Source of the DNA: JALRAP01 sp046340555
Lineage (GTDB): Bacteria; Bacteroidota; Bacteroidia; AKYH767-A; OLB10
Length of the DNA stretch: 48,949 bases
Direction of reading: 5' to 3'
Assembly: GCA_046340555.1 (NCBI GenBank)
Contig: JBKDSL010000147.1
Span: 1-48,949 of the forward strand
Positions within the stretch are counted from its first letter, which is position 1. Each line of letters opens with the position of its first letter. The translations under genes and the position numbers were made by a program. Shown one piece after another: positions 1 through 9,306 of this stretch. The notes under the pieces are model-generated. The model was not told the origin of the DNA, searched no databases, and saw only the letters and a list, made by a program, of their open reading frames with translations.

Positions 1-1
1 A

Positions 2-1501
2 TTGGAATTAGGAACGTTGGCGGGTCCATCATCAACCAACCAATCAATCGTTAGTGTTACAGGAGGAACTGCATCTCAGCTGTATTATGTTCAAGCGGTT
101 TCTTTAAACGGAACCGACTCCGCCTTTTCTCCCATTCGTCCTTTTATTACTCAGTCATTGTCGTCAGGCACCATCAAGCCATATTTCACTCAGCCAGTCG
201 ATAATGCCAACGGTGCTATTGGAAACAATTATGCGGTTTACCTAAATAACTCAGCAGATGACACCATCAAGGCATACATAGACCGAACCTCGTCTACACT
301 TGATATTGCCATTTACAGCTTTGATTCTCCTGGAGGAAATTTGATTGCTCAGGCAATCAATGATGCCTATGCTAGAGGTGTTCAAGTGCGCATCATTTCT
401 GATGGCAGTAACACCAACAATGCTTTGCAGTTGCTCAATCCTGCCATTCCCGTGCTTCAATCTCCGATCACACCTCCATTTTACTACGGCATCATGCACA
501 ACAAATTTGTGATCATGGACGCTAACCATACCAATCCGCTGAAGCCTGTAGTTTTGTCAGGTTCTACTAATTGGACAATTGGACAATTGGAAGACGACCG
601 CAACAATTTGGTGTTCATACAGGACAAGTCGCTGGCCAAGGTTTATACTATGGAGTTTGAGGAAATGTGGGGAGGTTCAGGTTCACAACCCAATTTGGCA
701 TTAGCAAAGTTCGGGCCCGATAAATCGGATAATACGCCACACATTTTGAATGTGGGCGGAAAGGTTGTTGAAAGCTATTTCAGTCCTTCGGATAATGTAA
801 ACGCACAGATAATCCGAACTATTCAATCTGCTGACCATAATCTAGCATTCGCCACGCTTGTACTTACGCGAACAGACCTAGCCTATGCAATTGAAGACCG
901 TGCCCTGAATTACGGTGTTGGGGTATCAGGCATTATGAATGATTCCTCAGGAGGAAGTGGAACAGCTTTCCAAATCATTCAAAATGCCATTGGCGCGAAT
1001 ATGCTACTGTTTGATTTTGCCAACAATCCAGGTATCATGCATCACAAATATGCCTTGGTGGATCATACTTACCTCAACAGTGATCCGATGGTTTTGACGG
1101 GCTCTCACAACTGGAGTTCAGCAGCTACTCAACGGAATGACGAGAACACCCTGATCATACATGATCATAATATAGTGAACCAGTACTTCCAGGAATTCCT
1201 ACATCTTTACAACGGAAACGGTGGAAGCTTGGGTGTTGAAGATGTAAATAGTACCGATGTATACGGGATGACAGCATATCCCAACCCTACTGATGACTTT
1301 GCATATCTGAATTTCCAGTCAAGTAAATCCTATGCCGGAACATTGACAGTACATGATATCGCAGGAAGGTTAATGTACAGCGAAGTTGTTTTCATCAATC
1401 AAGGCACTAACCAATTTAAGTTGGATGTTTCTGAAGCAGCTACTGGAATCTATTTAGTGGCTATTGGTAATGCCAAGCCCGTGCGTTTGATGGTTAGATA
1501 A
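2..1501 (+). CDS. Secreted phospholipase D-like protein with T9SS C-terminal domain (5' partial)
   Basis: The reading frame is open at the window edge, so the N-terminus is missing and the visible 499 residues are a fragment. The first ~50 residues look like the end of a fibronectin type III-like domain. Two PLD half-sites follow: HNKFVIMD near residue 166 and HHKYALVD near residue 347, each the HxK(x)4D motif, followed by SGSTNW and TGSHNWS. PLD-family enzymes cleave phosphodiesters of lipids or nucleic acids; a two-HKD single chain can form a complete active site, and the substrate here is unknown. The last ~80 residues (AYPNPTDDFAYLNF onward, ending KPVRLMVR) match a type A T9SS sorting domain, so the protein is probably exported across the outer membrane. 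It converges with the hydrolase gene, whose stop codon abuts its own. Confidence 0.85.
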   Translation: MELGTLAGPSSTNQSIVSVTGGTASQLYYVQAVSLNGTDSAFSPIRPFITQSLSSGTIKPYFTQPVDNANGAIGNNYAVYLNNSADDTIKAYIDRTSSTLDIAIYSFDSPGGNLIAQAINDAYARGVQVRIISDGSNTNNALQLLNPAIPVLQSPITPPFYYGIMHNKFVIMDANHTNPLKPVVLSGSTNWTIGQLEDDRNNLVFIQDKSLAKVYTMEFEEMWGGSGSQPNLALAKFGPDKSDNTPHILNVGGKVVESYFSPSDNVNAQIIRTIQSADHNLAFATLVLTRTDLAYAIEDRALNYGVGVSGIMNDSSGGSGTAFQIIQNAIGANMLLFDFANNPGIMHHKYALVDHTYLNSDPMVLTGSHNWSSAATQRNDENTLIIHDHNIVNQYFQEFLHLYNGNGGSLGVEDVNSTDVYGMTAYPNPTDDFAYLNFQSSKSYAGTLTVHDIAGRLMYSEVVFINQGTNQFKLDVSEAATGIYLVAIGNAKPVRLMVR

Positions 1502-2278
1502 TCAACGCAACGCCATCAAGAATTCTTGTGCTTTTTCGAAAGTAGCATCAGGGTTCTCTGCATGCAGCCAATGGCCTGCATTGGGTATGGTTTCTATCCG
1601 GGCATTCGAAAAAAATCGATTAATAGTTGCCATATCGTGCTGATTGATATAGTCAGAATTAGCGCCTTTCAGGAACAGGGTAGGGGTTGATAGTGGTGCT
1701 GGAGGCTCGGTGGCTTGAGTAGCTACATCCATGTTTTCAGCAATCACTTCCAAGTTAAAACGCCAATACAATTGGTCTTTTTCTTTCCAATACAAACTCT
1801 TCATCAGCCACTGCCTTACACCGAAGTCGTGTATGGTGATCGCAAGTTGGTTCTCTACATCTTTCCTGCTTTTAAGATGGTCGGCGTCTACCGATTTCAA
1901 TGCGGAAATCACATCCGTGTGCTTTGTGGTGTATGCCCTTGGAGCGATATCGGCGACTATTAAACCATCCAATGCAAATTGGTTTTGTACCATCAACTGC
2001 ATTCCTACTTTTCCGCCTAAACTATGTCCCATCAAGAATTTTTTCCCTGAAGGCTGCTGTTCTAAAAGTTCTGCCACATCCGATGCCATGGTTGCGAGGT
2101 TGAACTCATTGCTGTGAGGCGATAGTCCGTGATTCCGCAAATCCGTTAACACAACCCGGTAACCATCCTCCGCGAATCGCCTTCCCAAAGTCAACCAATT
2201 ATCTGAAGAGCCAAACAATCCGTGAAGAATTACCAAAATGGGTCCTTTATCCCCAATTATGCGATTGAATAGCTGCAT
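1502..2278 (-). CDS. Alpha/beta hydrolase (YbfF-like esterase)
   Basis: A 258-residue single-domain alpha/beta hydrolase without a signal peptide, so probably cytoplasmic. HGLFGSSDNW near residue 19 provides the oxyanion-hole HG motif. GHSLGG carries the nucleophile Ser86, and AGHWLHAENP near the C-terminus carries the catalytic His236. Length and these motifs resemble the YbfF/epoxide-hydrolase-like esterases that act on short-chain or thioesters. The physiological substrate cannot be read from the sequence. The gene is divergent from the acetyltransferase gene across a 113-bp gap. That gap contains a small hairpin (2295-2314, 8-bp stem) with no T-tract. Confidence 0.85.
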   Translation of the reverse strand: MQLFNRIIGDKGPILVILHGLFGSSDNWLTLGRRFAEDGYRVVLTDLRNHGLSPHSNEFNLATMASDVAELLEQQPSGKKFLMGHSLGGKVGMQLMVQNQFALDGLIVADIAPRAYTTKHTDVISALKSVDADHLKSRKDVENQLAITIHDFGVRQWLMKSLYWKEKDQLYWRFNLEVIAENMDVATQATEPPAPLSTPTLFLKGANSDYINQHDMATINRFFSNARIETIPNAGHWLHAENPDATFEKAQEFLMALR

Positions 2279-2379
2279 GCCGCTAAGTTAACGCAAACCT
2301 GACTTATCAGGTTTGTGCAGTATGTTATTTAACAGTTAATCAATTAGATAGGAGCCTAATATGATCCGTTGTTTATTGG

Positions 2380-2387
2380 TAAATTTG
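2380..2387 (+). promoter_or_regulatory. -7 box TAAATTTG before the SSAT-like acetyltransferase gene
   Basis: This octamer matches the Bacteroidota TAnnTTTG -7 element and ends 4 nt before the ATG, which would give a leaderless or nearly leaderless mRNA. No clear TTTG lies at the -33 distance. Confidence 0.35.
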
Positions 2388-2391
2388 TCAC

Positions 2392-2865
2392 ATGGAATGT
2401 ATCGTAAGAAAGGGAACGCCAACCGATGTTACAGCTGTATTGGGATTGATTCGGGAGTTAGCGCTCTATGAAAAGGCACCATTGGAAGTAACCAATACCG
2501 AAGAAGACATGTTGCGGGATGGTTTTGGATCTGAACCGGCATATCGGTTGTTAGTGGCTGAATTGGATGGCAAAGTGGTTGGCATGGCGATATATTTTAT
2601 CAAGTACAGCACATGGAAAGGCAAGGGCGTTTATTTGGATGATATCGTGGTTACCGAGGACATGCGCGGACAAGGTATAGGGGCCAAGTTATTCAAGGCA
2701 GTGATGCAGGATGCGGTTTCTCTGAATGCAAAACAGATGCATTGGCAGGTGTTGGATTGGAACGAACCAGCCATCCGTTTTTACAAGCGTTATAAATGTG
2801 ATTTCGATGGCGAATGGATCAATTGCAAATTGAACGCACATCAGCTTATAGACCTAACAAAATGA
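2392..2865 (+). CDS. GNAT N-acetyltransferase, SSAT (diamine acetyltransferase)-like
   Basis: A 157-residue GNAT protein. The acetyl-CoA binding loop is in VVTEDMRGQGIGAKL (about residues 84-98). The region around LIRELALYEKAPLEV and the block WQVLDWNEPAIRFYK are the arrangement seen in spermidine/spermine (SSAT) and thialysine acetyltransferases. The expected reaction is acetyl transfer from acetyl-CoA to a primary amine; polyamine versus thialysine is not decidable here. The ATG of aspartate kinase overlaps its stop codon in an ATGA (2862-2865), implying translational coupling. The start at 2392 fits the family N-terminus and lies just after a -7 box. Confidence 0.85.
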   Translation: MECIVRKGTPTDVTAVLGLIRELALYEKAPLEVTNTEEDMLRDGFGSEPAYRLLVAELDGKVVGMAIYFIKYSTWKGKGVYLDDIVVTEDMRGQGIGAKLFKAVMQDAVSLNAKQMHWQVLDWNEPAIRFYKRYKCDFDGEWINCKLNAHQLIDLTK

Positions 2866-4169
2866 TTGTTTTCAAGTTTGGTGGCGCTTCAGTAAAGGAT
2901 GCGGATGCGGTTCGCAATGTGTGTAACATCATCCGAGGCTACGAGGGCAATCAACTGGTAGTGGTTGTATCTGCAATGGGTAAAACCACCAACGCATTGG
3001 AGCTCGTGGTTCAAGCAAGGTTTTCAGCAAACGATATCCCTACTGCCAAGCAGTATTTACAAGAGGTTCGGGATTTTCATAATAAAATCGCAGCAGAGTT
3101 GTTTGTCGATAAGTCCAATCCCGTTTTCGACCGGATGAACAATGTTTTTGTGGAGGTAGAATGGTGTCTGGATGATGATATTTCAAAAGGTTATGACTTC
3201 ATTTATGACCAGGTTGTTTCATCGGGTGAGCTGTTGTCCACCATCATCGTTCACGAGTATTTGCAATCGCAAGGCTTGCGTTTCGCTTTCGCGGATGCGC
3301 GCGATCTGATCCGGACAGACAACCATTATCGCGAGGGTCGTGTACAATGGGAGGAGACGGTAAGTAAGACTACCGCTCAGGTCAAAGGCATGTTCGCCGC
3401 CGGCCAAACTGGTGTCATTACCCAGGGGTTCATCGGCTGCACATCCGAAAACTACACTACCACCTTAGGCCGAGAAGGCTCCGACTACACCGCATCCATA
3501 TTGGCTTATTGCTTGGATGCCAAGTCGGTTTATATTTGGAAGGATGTGCCTGGCGTATTGAATGCCGATCCCAAACATTTCCCCAATGCCCAGAAATTGG
3601 AAAGCATGAGCTATCATGACGCCATTGAGTTGGCTTATTTTGGTGCCTCTGTAATCCACCCCAAAACCATAAAACCTTTGGAAAACAAGGGTATTCCGTT
3701 GCATGTTAAATCCTTTGTGGATCCTAAATTATCGGGCACTGTAATTGGCAAGGATTACCAAACCAAGCCGTTGGTGCCCTCTTATATCTTCAAAGACAAT
3801 CAAATGCTGGTGAGCATTTCGGCAAAGGATTTCTCTTTCATCGCCGAAGACCATCTCAGCACCATTTTCTCGCTTTTTGCTCAGGAGAATGTAAAAATCA
3901 ACCTCATGCAAAACTCGGCCATCAGTTTCTCTGTTTGTATCGATAACGATAGCCGAAAAGTTCCCGACCTATTGGAAACCTTAAAATCACGTTTCAAAAT
4001 ATTATATAACGAAGGCCTACAATTGTACACAGTTAGACACTACTATTCTTCCACTATCGAATCCCTTACACATGGCAAGGAAGTCTTACTTGAACAACGA
4101 AGCAGGCTAACTGCACAACTTGTGGTAAGAATAAGTGACAAGCGCCATCCTGAGCCCTTCGAAGGGTGA
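2862..4169 (+). CDS. lysC: Aspartate kinase (monofunctional)
   Basis: Phosphorylates L-aspartate with ATP, the first step toward lysine, threonine and methionine. The start is the ATG at 2862, giving KFGGASV at residues 5-11, the amino acid kinase nucleotide-binding motif. An upstream in-frame ATG at 2814 lies inside the acetyltransferase gene and is rejected. The block around WKDVPGVLNADP is the conserved aspartokinase segment. The C-terminal ~130 residues look like tandem ACT regulatory domains. There is no homoserine dehydrogenase fusion (435 residues). The natural family end, near TAQLVVR, is followed by about 12 extra residues ending HPEPFEG, which are encoded by a REP-like palindrome (see repeat at 4148). 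Confidence 0.93.
   Translation: MIVFKFGGASVKDADAVRNVCNIIRGYEGNQLVVVVSAMGKTTNALELVVQARFSANDIPTAKQYLQEVRDFHNKIAAELFVDKSNPVFDRMNNVFVEVEWCLDDDISKGYDFIYDQVVSSGELLSTIIVHEYLQSQGLRFAFADARDLIRTDNHYREGRVQWEETVSKTTAQVKGMFAAGQTGVITQGFIGCTSENYTTTLGREGSDYTASILAYCLDAKSVYIWKDVPGVLNADPKHFPNAQKLESMSYHDAIELAYFGASVIHPKTIKPLENKGIPLHVKSFVDPKLSGTVIGKDYQTKPLVPSYIFKDNQMLVSISAKDFSFIAEDHLSTIFSLFAQENVKINLMQNSAISFSVCIDNDSRKVPDLLETLKSRFKILYNEGLQLYTVRHYYSSTIESLTHGKEVLLEQRSRLTAQLVVRISDKRHPEPFEG
4148..4169. repeat. REP-like palindrome inside the 3' end of lysC
   Basis: Contains the perfect 12-bp palindrome CCCTTCGAAGGG (4155-4166) preceded by CCTGAG. It resembles the short CCTGAGC...TCGAAGG intergenic repeats often seen in Bacteroidota; related fragments occur near 13.9 kb. 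The aspartate kinase stop TGA (4167-4169) follows directly, so the element supplies the last codons of the gene. Confidence 0.5.
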
Positions 4170-4204
4170 CAAGTAATAACTTGTACTAATTAGTAACTCG
4201 TTTC

Positions 4205-5284
4205 ATGCTTACTATACCTGATCGTTCCTCCATCGTCCTCTGGTTACTCACCGGGTGTTTTTTGATTTTTACCATGGTTGTGGTAGGAGGTATCACACGA
4301 CTTACCGGTTCTGGACTCTCCATTACCAAGTGGGATGTGGTAACAGGTACTCTTCCTCCAATGAATGAGTCCGATTGGCAGCATGAATTTGAGTTGTATA
4401 AACAAACACCGCAGTATCAACAGATAAACGCTCATTTCGAGCTGTCTGATTTCAAAGGCATATATTGGTGGGAGTATATTCACCGTTTGCTAGGTCGTTT
4501 AATAGGCTTGGTGTTCGTAATTCCGTTTTTGTGGTTTGTGATTCGGAAAAAGATACAAGGCTCTTTGTTGTATAAATGCCTTTTGCTGTTCCTGCTTGGT
4601 GGGTTGCAGGGATTCATTGGTTGGTATATGGTTGCAAGTGGTTTGGTTGATGAACCTAGTGTTAGTCATTTTCGCTTGGCATTGCACCTTTGCACGGCCT
4701 TTATCACTTTTTGCTTTACACTTTGGTTTGCGATGGATTTGATTAACACCGAAAAGGTTCGTCCACTTGGATGGCAAAGCAAGTTGCTTACACTGGCCAA
4801 ATGGGTGTTGGTCATAACCTTCATTCAGATAGTTTTCGGTGCATTTGTTGCTGGTTTGAAAGCGGGTCTCATTTACAACACCTGGCCACTGATGGGCGAT
4901 AAGTTCATCCCAGATTCAGTTCATTACGCAGTATACACCATGGGATGGCATGGTCTCATCGATAACATGTCGGGTGTACAATTTGTGCATCGCAACCTTG
5001 CTTATCTGGTTTTCTTTGGTGTGTTATTCCAAGCATTCTTTATGTGGAAAAACCATCGCAATGGCCAATCACCGCTTTTAGCTGGACAGCAACATGCGAT
5101 ATGGGCAGTTACCGTGTTGGTAGTGCTTCAATTTGTATTGGGAATTTTTACGCTACTGCATAAAGTGCCTCTTACGCTTGGTGTAATTCACCAAGCTGGA
5201 GCACTTTTGTTGTTGGGTTCTCAGGTTTATCTGCTGCATCGTTTGACTCACCTCTCTATACCGGAGCAGTCAACACGTCAGTAA
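4205..5284 (+). CDS. ctaA: Heme A synthase (COX15/CtaA family)
   Basis: An integral inner-membrane enzyme of about eight transmembrane helices that oxidises the C8 methyl of heme O to the formyl group of heme A for cytochrome aa3 oxidases. The 359-residue length is the long COX15-type form. Conserved segments are GGITRLTGSGLS near residue 28, EYIHRLLGR, SHFRLALHL, HRNLAYLV and VIHQAGALLLL. The four histidines in these helices are the expected heme ligands. It indicates aerobic respiration. The 35-bp gap from lysC contains a small ACAAGT/ACTTGT inverted repeat. Its last 7 bp overlap the converging M14 peptidase gene (5278-5284). Confidence 0.95.
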   Translation: MLTIPDRSSIVLWLLTGCFLIFTMVVVGGITRLTGSGLSITKWDVVTGTLPPMNESDWQHEFELYKQTPQYQQINAHFELSDFKGIYWWEYIHRLLGRLIGLVFVIPFLWFVIRKKIQGSLLYKCLLLFLLGGLQGFIGWYMVASGLVDEPSVSHFRLALHLCTAFITFCFTLWFAMDLINTEKVRPLGWQSKLLTLAKWVLVITFIQIVFGAFVAGLKAGLIYNTWPLMGDKFIPDSVHYAVYTMGWHGLIDNMSGVQFVHRNLAYLVFFGVLFQAFFMWKNHRNGQSPLLAGQQHAIWAVTVLVVLQFVLGIFTLLHKVPLTLGVIHQAGALLLLGSQVYLLHRLTHLSIPEQSTRQ

Positions 5285-7671
5285 ACAACCAACTTAGCCG
5301 TTTTGCTTCGGTTATATTGGTCTTTCAATCGGACGAAATACACACCGCTTTTCCAATTCGATGTTTCAATCCGCATCGATGTCATTCGATCTTGAACAGG
5401 AAGGGTGATCACAATCCTGCCTGTCAAATCTGAAATTTCCAATGTTGTTGGATTTATTTGAGGTGGGAAGGTTGCGTAGCTGTAAGTGCTAGCAGGATTG
5501 GGCATCAGTGTTGGAGCGGTTGACTCTAATCCGGTCTCTTGAATGGCGTTTGTTCCGGGCAGCACTTTGGTGATGGATAGATCGTCGAAGTAAAAGCCAT
5601 CATATTCCAAGAAGCCATCACTCACTAAAACAAAGCGGACAAGCACGTTGTATCCGATATAATCATCCAAAGAAATCTCCTCTTGCACCCAGGATGTTTG
5701 AAATCCTTCGTACAAAGGTTCGCCAGGCACTTGGAAATTCCCTCCTTCCACTGTGTAGTTGCCGCATAGCGATGACCAAGTTGCTCCGTTGTCTATGGAA
5801 GCTTGCACCTGCACATAATCGTAGTTGGCCTCCAAAGCCCACTTCGCATAGAAGGTGAGTTTTGCCTTAACAGCGTTGGCCAGATTCACCGGAGTGGTGG
5901 TTCGGATTGTTTTGTAATCATTGGAGTTGTAGTTTCCGATGGGGGAGTCGGTGATGGAGGCATTGGGTGAATAGAAAACCGATGTTGAAATGCCCCATTG
6001 GTTTCCATTGAAACCGGTATTGCTATTGCCATCGGATGCGAACAGTATGGTTGAGTTTCCAAAATACTTTACGATGGTGTCGGTTCGCGTGTATGCGCCA
6101 TTGTTGATAGATAAAGCGAATTTTATTTCAGCTCCATTGGTCATTGGAGAGACCAATGCGAATGAAATGGAGTCTAAAACGCTTTGCAGAGGCGACAGGC
6201 CCGAAACGGTTACAAGTGTTCCGGTTTGAAACACATTGGGTGTGATACCTGATAAGGTGATGGTATAGGAGCCGGTTGTATCCAAGCCCAGTTGTTTCAC
6301 TTCAAACTTGATGTATCCTCCGCCAGTTGAAATAAGCTCTGGACTCTTTTCTTTCACTGACGCATATTTGCCTGTGAGTAGTGCCGCAGTCAAGTTTTGG
6401 TACATGGTGTTTATGCAAAGCGGAATGATCTCATTTGCAGGAGGCCAAAATCCAAACGATGCATCGCCGCATTCGGGAGTCATAGCGAAAATCTTTGGTT
6501 TGGTGGCTTGTTCGCCATACATCCAATCGTCGGAGCTGCCATTTACGATATACCCAACCGTTTGGTCGGCGGTACCGAACGAATAACTATTGTAGGTGGT
6601 CAAAATGTTGCCATAATCTGCATACAAAGCCGAGTCGGGTGTATAAATGGAGTAGTCGTACCCCCAAGGATAAATCAGCAGATTGCCAAAGGTATGGTAG
6701 TTGAGCGCGATTTTGAACTGGCGACTGTTCACGAAATCGCGGATTAATTGAGTCTCGGGCTCTGAGAATGGTGAATTTCCACGATGTGTTTCACTGAATC
6801 CGTCGGGCGACGATCCACTGTCATCATATCCCCAATTATAGCCGTAGTTTCGGTTCAAGTCAACACCGAAAGACCCGTCTTGGTTGTCTCGGCGGTTTTT
6901 CCTCCATAGACCTCCGCCTTGTGGGTCGTTGGCCTCATTGAACAAATAACCGTCTGGATTCAGACATGGCATGAAATACAGTTCCGTGTTTGCAATGATG
7001 GCGGCTACTTCGGAATTGGTTGCCTGGTTCTCGAGCAAATACCACATATAGAAAATAAGTTGCGACATACCGCCTGGTTCGCGTGCATGGTGAACGGCAG
7101 TGTAAAGCATTTCGGGTTCGCTTTCATCCACATTCGGGTTGTCGGATATTTTAACCAGGTAAATTGGGCGGCCTTCAATGGTAGTGCCTCCAGGCAACGG
7201 TGCTTTGATGCTAATCAGGTTCGGATATAGATTGGCCATCTGATCCAAATTGTCGAGCATCTCTTGATAAGTGAAATACCCAGCATAGGATCCCAAAGAG
7301 AAATTCGAAGGCACTTGGTATGTAGGTGCGTTCGTGGCTTGGCAACCGTTGGGAGCCGACGAGATACGACTATGTTCGTGTGAAGACATGGCTTGCTCAC
7401 GATAATGCTTTTTGACATCCGCAATTTGAATATCATATTTGAATCCAGCTTCGCGCACCTTGCGAATCTCGGACGTGTCAAGGTCGGTGGTTAACCAAAC
7501 ATTCCGTCTGATGTCACCATGGTCTGTTTCAATTCCTAGTTGCGATAATTTGCGTAGTCCTTGCTCACCAGTGTATATCCGAACGCGGCTGTGAGAAGGG
7601 TCTTGGGCCAGTACAGGTTGGTAGTTGCCAATAGCCAATAGGGTGGCGGTTAAGACGATGCTTAGTTTCAT
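5278..7671 (-). CDS. Secreted M14 zinc carboxypeptidase with T9SS C-terminal domain
   Basis: 797 residues with a signal peptide ending at about residue 22 (VLAQ). The M14 domain spans about residues 120-420. It has the zinc ligands H195-x-x-E198 (HAREPGG), a DLNRNYG motif (R274, N275), the third zinc ligand H326 in NYHTFGN, and the catalytic glutamate E400 in TPECG, so the active site is complete. A beta-sandwich domain follows (about 540-710), containing phrases typical of MAM/jelly-roll anchoring modules. The final ~75 residues (LMPNPAS... to KLVVY) are a type A T9SS domain. The predicted role is extracellular removal of C-terminal residues from peptides. The SRPBCC gene lies 28 bp upstream on the same strand, possibly cotranscribed. 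Confidence 0.93.
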   Translation of the reverse strand: MKLSIVLTATLLAIGNYQPVLAQDPSHSRVRIYTGEQGLRKLSQLGIETDHGDIRRNVWLTTDLDTSEIRKVREAGFKYDIQIADVKKHYREQAMSSHEHSRISSAPNGCQATNAPTYQVPSNFSLGSYAGYFTYQEMLDNLDQMANLYPNLISIKAPLPGGTTIEGRPIYLVKISDNPNVDESEPEMLYTAVHHAREPGGMSQLIFYMWYLLENQATNSEVAAIIANTELYFMPCLNPDGYLFNEANDPQGGGLWRKNRRDNQDGSFGVDLNRNYGYNWGYDDSGSSPDGFSETHRGNSPFSEPETQLIRDFVNSRQFKIALNYHTFGNLLIYPWGYDYSIYTPDSALYADYGNILTTYNSYSFGTADQTVGYIVNGSSDDWMYGEQATKPKIFAMTPECGDASFGFWPPANEIIPLCINTMYQNLTAALLTGKYASVKEKSPELISTGGGYIKFEVKQLGLDTTGSYTITLSGITPNVFQTGTLVTVSGLSPLQSVLDSISFALVSPMTNGAEIKFALSINNGAYTRTDTIVKYFGNSTILFASDGNSNTGFNGNQWGISTSVFYSPNASITDSPIGNYNSNDYKTIRTTTPVNLANAVKAKLTFYAKWALEANYDYVQVQASIDNGATWSSLCGNYTVEGGNFQVPGEPLYEGFQTSWVQEEISLDDYIGYNVLVRFVLVSDGFLEYDGFYFDDLSITKVLPGTNAIQETGLESTAPTLMPNPASTYSYATFPPQINPTTLEISDLTGRIVITLPVQDRMTSMRIETSNWKSGVYFVRLKDQYNRSKTAKLVVY

Positions 7672-7699
7672 AGAGCAGGGGTATTTGCTTTATTCAATA

Positions 7700-8218
7700 T
7701 CATTTTGATTCGCAGAGTTGTTTAAGACCTTTGAGGGATGACTCGAAATCCGGACCAATCATCCACTCAGACATCAAGCCCAATGGCCGAAAAAAAAATG
7801 GCAGATTCATGCGCATTTCCATCGTAACCACAAGTTTTTGTGCTTTTCCATCAATGGATATTGAGCCTTGGTATGGGCTCATGCCTTCGAAAACAAGTTC
7901 GTATATCATGTTCTTGGGGTAGTTGCTTTCGATGATGGTGAGTTTACCATTTCCCATTTTTTCGCTTTTCCATGCATGTGTGGCACCAATGCCAGATTCG
8001 GGACCGCTGTAATTGGAGACCATTTTGGGGTCGGCTTTTTCCCAATAAGACCATTTTTTCCAGTTTTGAATGGTGTTTATTTCTTTGAAAATAGTGTCAG
8101 CAGGAGCATTTATCTCTGTTTTTCGGGCGATTACAGATTTGGACGGCATGACGGTCGCTGTGATCAGCCACAATCCAACCAAACAGGCGAGTATAATCAG
8201 GATTGTTTTCAATTTCAT
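7700..8218 (-). CDS. SRPBCC-family (START-like) membrane-anchored protein
   Basis: 172 residues. One N-terminal transmembrane helix (about residues 5-22) is followed by a START/polyketide-cyclase-like domain beginning near KTEINAPADTIFKEI, with the typical WKKWSYWEKADP segment. SRPBCC domains form a deep hydrophobic pocket; the ligand is unknown. It lies upstream of, and in the same direction as, the M14 peptidase, and divergent from the family 9 glycosyltransferase gene. Confidence 0.8.
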   Translation of the reverse strand: MKLKTILIILACLVGLWLITATVMPSKSVIARKTEINAPADTIFKEINTIQNWKKWSYWEKADPKMVSNYSGPESGIGATHAWKSEKMGNGKLTIIESNYPKNMIYELVFEGMSPYQGSISIDGKAQKLVVTMEMRMNLPFFFRPLGLMSEWMIGPDFESSLKGLKQLCESK

Positions 8219-8263
8219 GGTTTTCTATTGCAATTTTAAGCAATATCAGACAAGGTAGGGTGG

Positions 8264-8294
8264 TTTTAAGGGATGATTCAAAACCATACCTTTG
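8264..8294 (+). promoter_or_regulatory. Promoter of the family 9 glycosyltransferase gene
   Basis: TACCTTTG (8287-8294) matches the Bacteroidota -7 box and lies 19 nt after a TTTT that could stand in for the -33 TTTG. Transcription would begin near 8300, inside any longer version of the ORF. This supports the TTG start at 8314. Confidence 0.55.
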
Positions 8295-8313
8295 CGTAAC
8301 ATATAATCAAGGA

Positions 8314-9306
8314 TTGAAAAAGCTGCTATTCATTCGGTTCAGCTCCATTGGCGACATAGTTTTGACTACGCCAGTGGTTCGGTGTGTATCCAAGCAATTG
8401 CCAGGAGCCGAAGTTCATTATCTTACCAAAACAGCTTTTGCGGGCATTCTCAAATCCAACCCTTATATCCACAAGGTACATTTGTTAGATGATGATGTTA
8501 ATGAGACTTTGAGTCGCCTAAAATCCGAGCGGTTTGATTTCGTTGTTGATTTGCATCACAACATACGAAGTTCACGTTTCCGAATGGGTCTTGGTGTTCC
8601 AAACGCTGCATTCCCTAAATTGAACATCGAAAAATGGCTTTTGGTGAATTTGAAGTGGAATAGGATGCCGGATATCCATATCGTAGACCGCTATTTTAAA
8701 ACCGTTGCTGGACTAGGTGTGAAGAATGATGGCGAGGGTTTGGATTACTTCATCCCGGAATCAGACCGTATTGATTTGAATATTTTGCCTGAACCATATC
8801 GAAGGGGTTACATAGCGATGGTGATTGGTGCGCAACATGCCACCAAGCGCATGCCAGCGGTTCGACTAAATGACATGGCATCAAAGCTAAAACTCCCCAT
8901 CGTTTTGTTAGGCGGTAAAGATGATTTCCAAAACGGGGAAGTCATCGTTAAGGGTAACGAATCCATGGTTTTCAATGCTTGCGGAAAATTCAATCTGAAC
9001 CAATCGGCTTCTTTGGTGCACGACGCACGGGTAGTCATAACGCATGACACCGGATTGATGCATATCGCTGCCGCTTTCCGAAAACGGATTGTATCACTCT
9101 GGGGTAACACCGTGCCTGCATTCGGCATGACACCTTATTTGCCTTCAGCATCCAAGGGAAGTCATGTGTTTGAAGTTGAAGGTTTGGGATGCCGACCTTG
9201 TTCTAAGATCGGATATGATACTTGTCCGAAGGTGCATTTCAAGTGCATGACTGAAATTGATGTGGATGCTGTCGTTCGCAAAGCTCATGATATGTTTAAT
9301 GAGTAA
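8314..9306 (+). CDS. Glycosyltransferase family 9 (heptosyltransferase-like)
   Basis: 330 residues when started at the TTG at 8314 (MKKLLFIRFSSIGDIVL). This is the canonical family 9 N-terminus, and it lies just downstream of a -7 box. In-frame sequence back to 8203 is therefore probably untranslated. The motif ITHDTGLMHIAAA is the conserved C-terminal nucleotide-sugar site of ADP-heptose:LPS heptosyltransferases, with SLWGNT and CSKIG nearby. It probably transfers a sugar to lipopolysaccharide core in the cytoplasm; donor specificity is unknown. Its end overlaps by 8 bp a possible ATG (9299) of the surface protein downstream. Confidence 0.88.
   Translation: MKKLLFIRFSSIGDIVLTTPVVRCVSKQLPGAEVHYLTKTAFAGILKSNPYIHKVHLLDDDVNETLSRLKSERFDFVVDLHHNIRSSRFRMGLGVPNAAFPKLNIEKWLLVNLKWNRMPDIHIVDRYFKTVAGLGVKNDGEGLDYFIPESDRIDLNILPEPYRRGYIAMVIGAQHATKRMPAVRLNDMASKLKLPIVLLGGKDDFQNGEVIVKGNESMVFNACGKFNLNQSASLVHDARVVITHDTGLMHIAAAFRKRIVSLWGNTVPAFGMTPYLPSASKGSHVFEVEGLGCRPCSKIGYDTCPKVHFKCMTEIDVDAVVRKAHDMFNE

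Noticed and set aside
2295..2314. Terminator between the divergent hydrolase and acetyltransferase genes
   Set aside because: An 8-bp stem is present but there is no T-tract, and both flanking genes start, not end, there.
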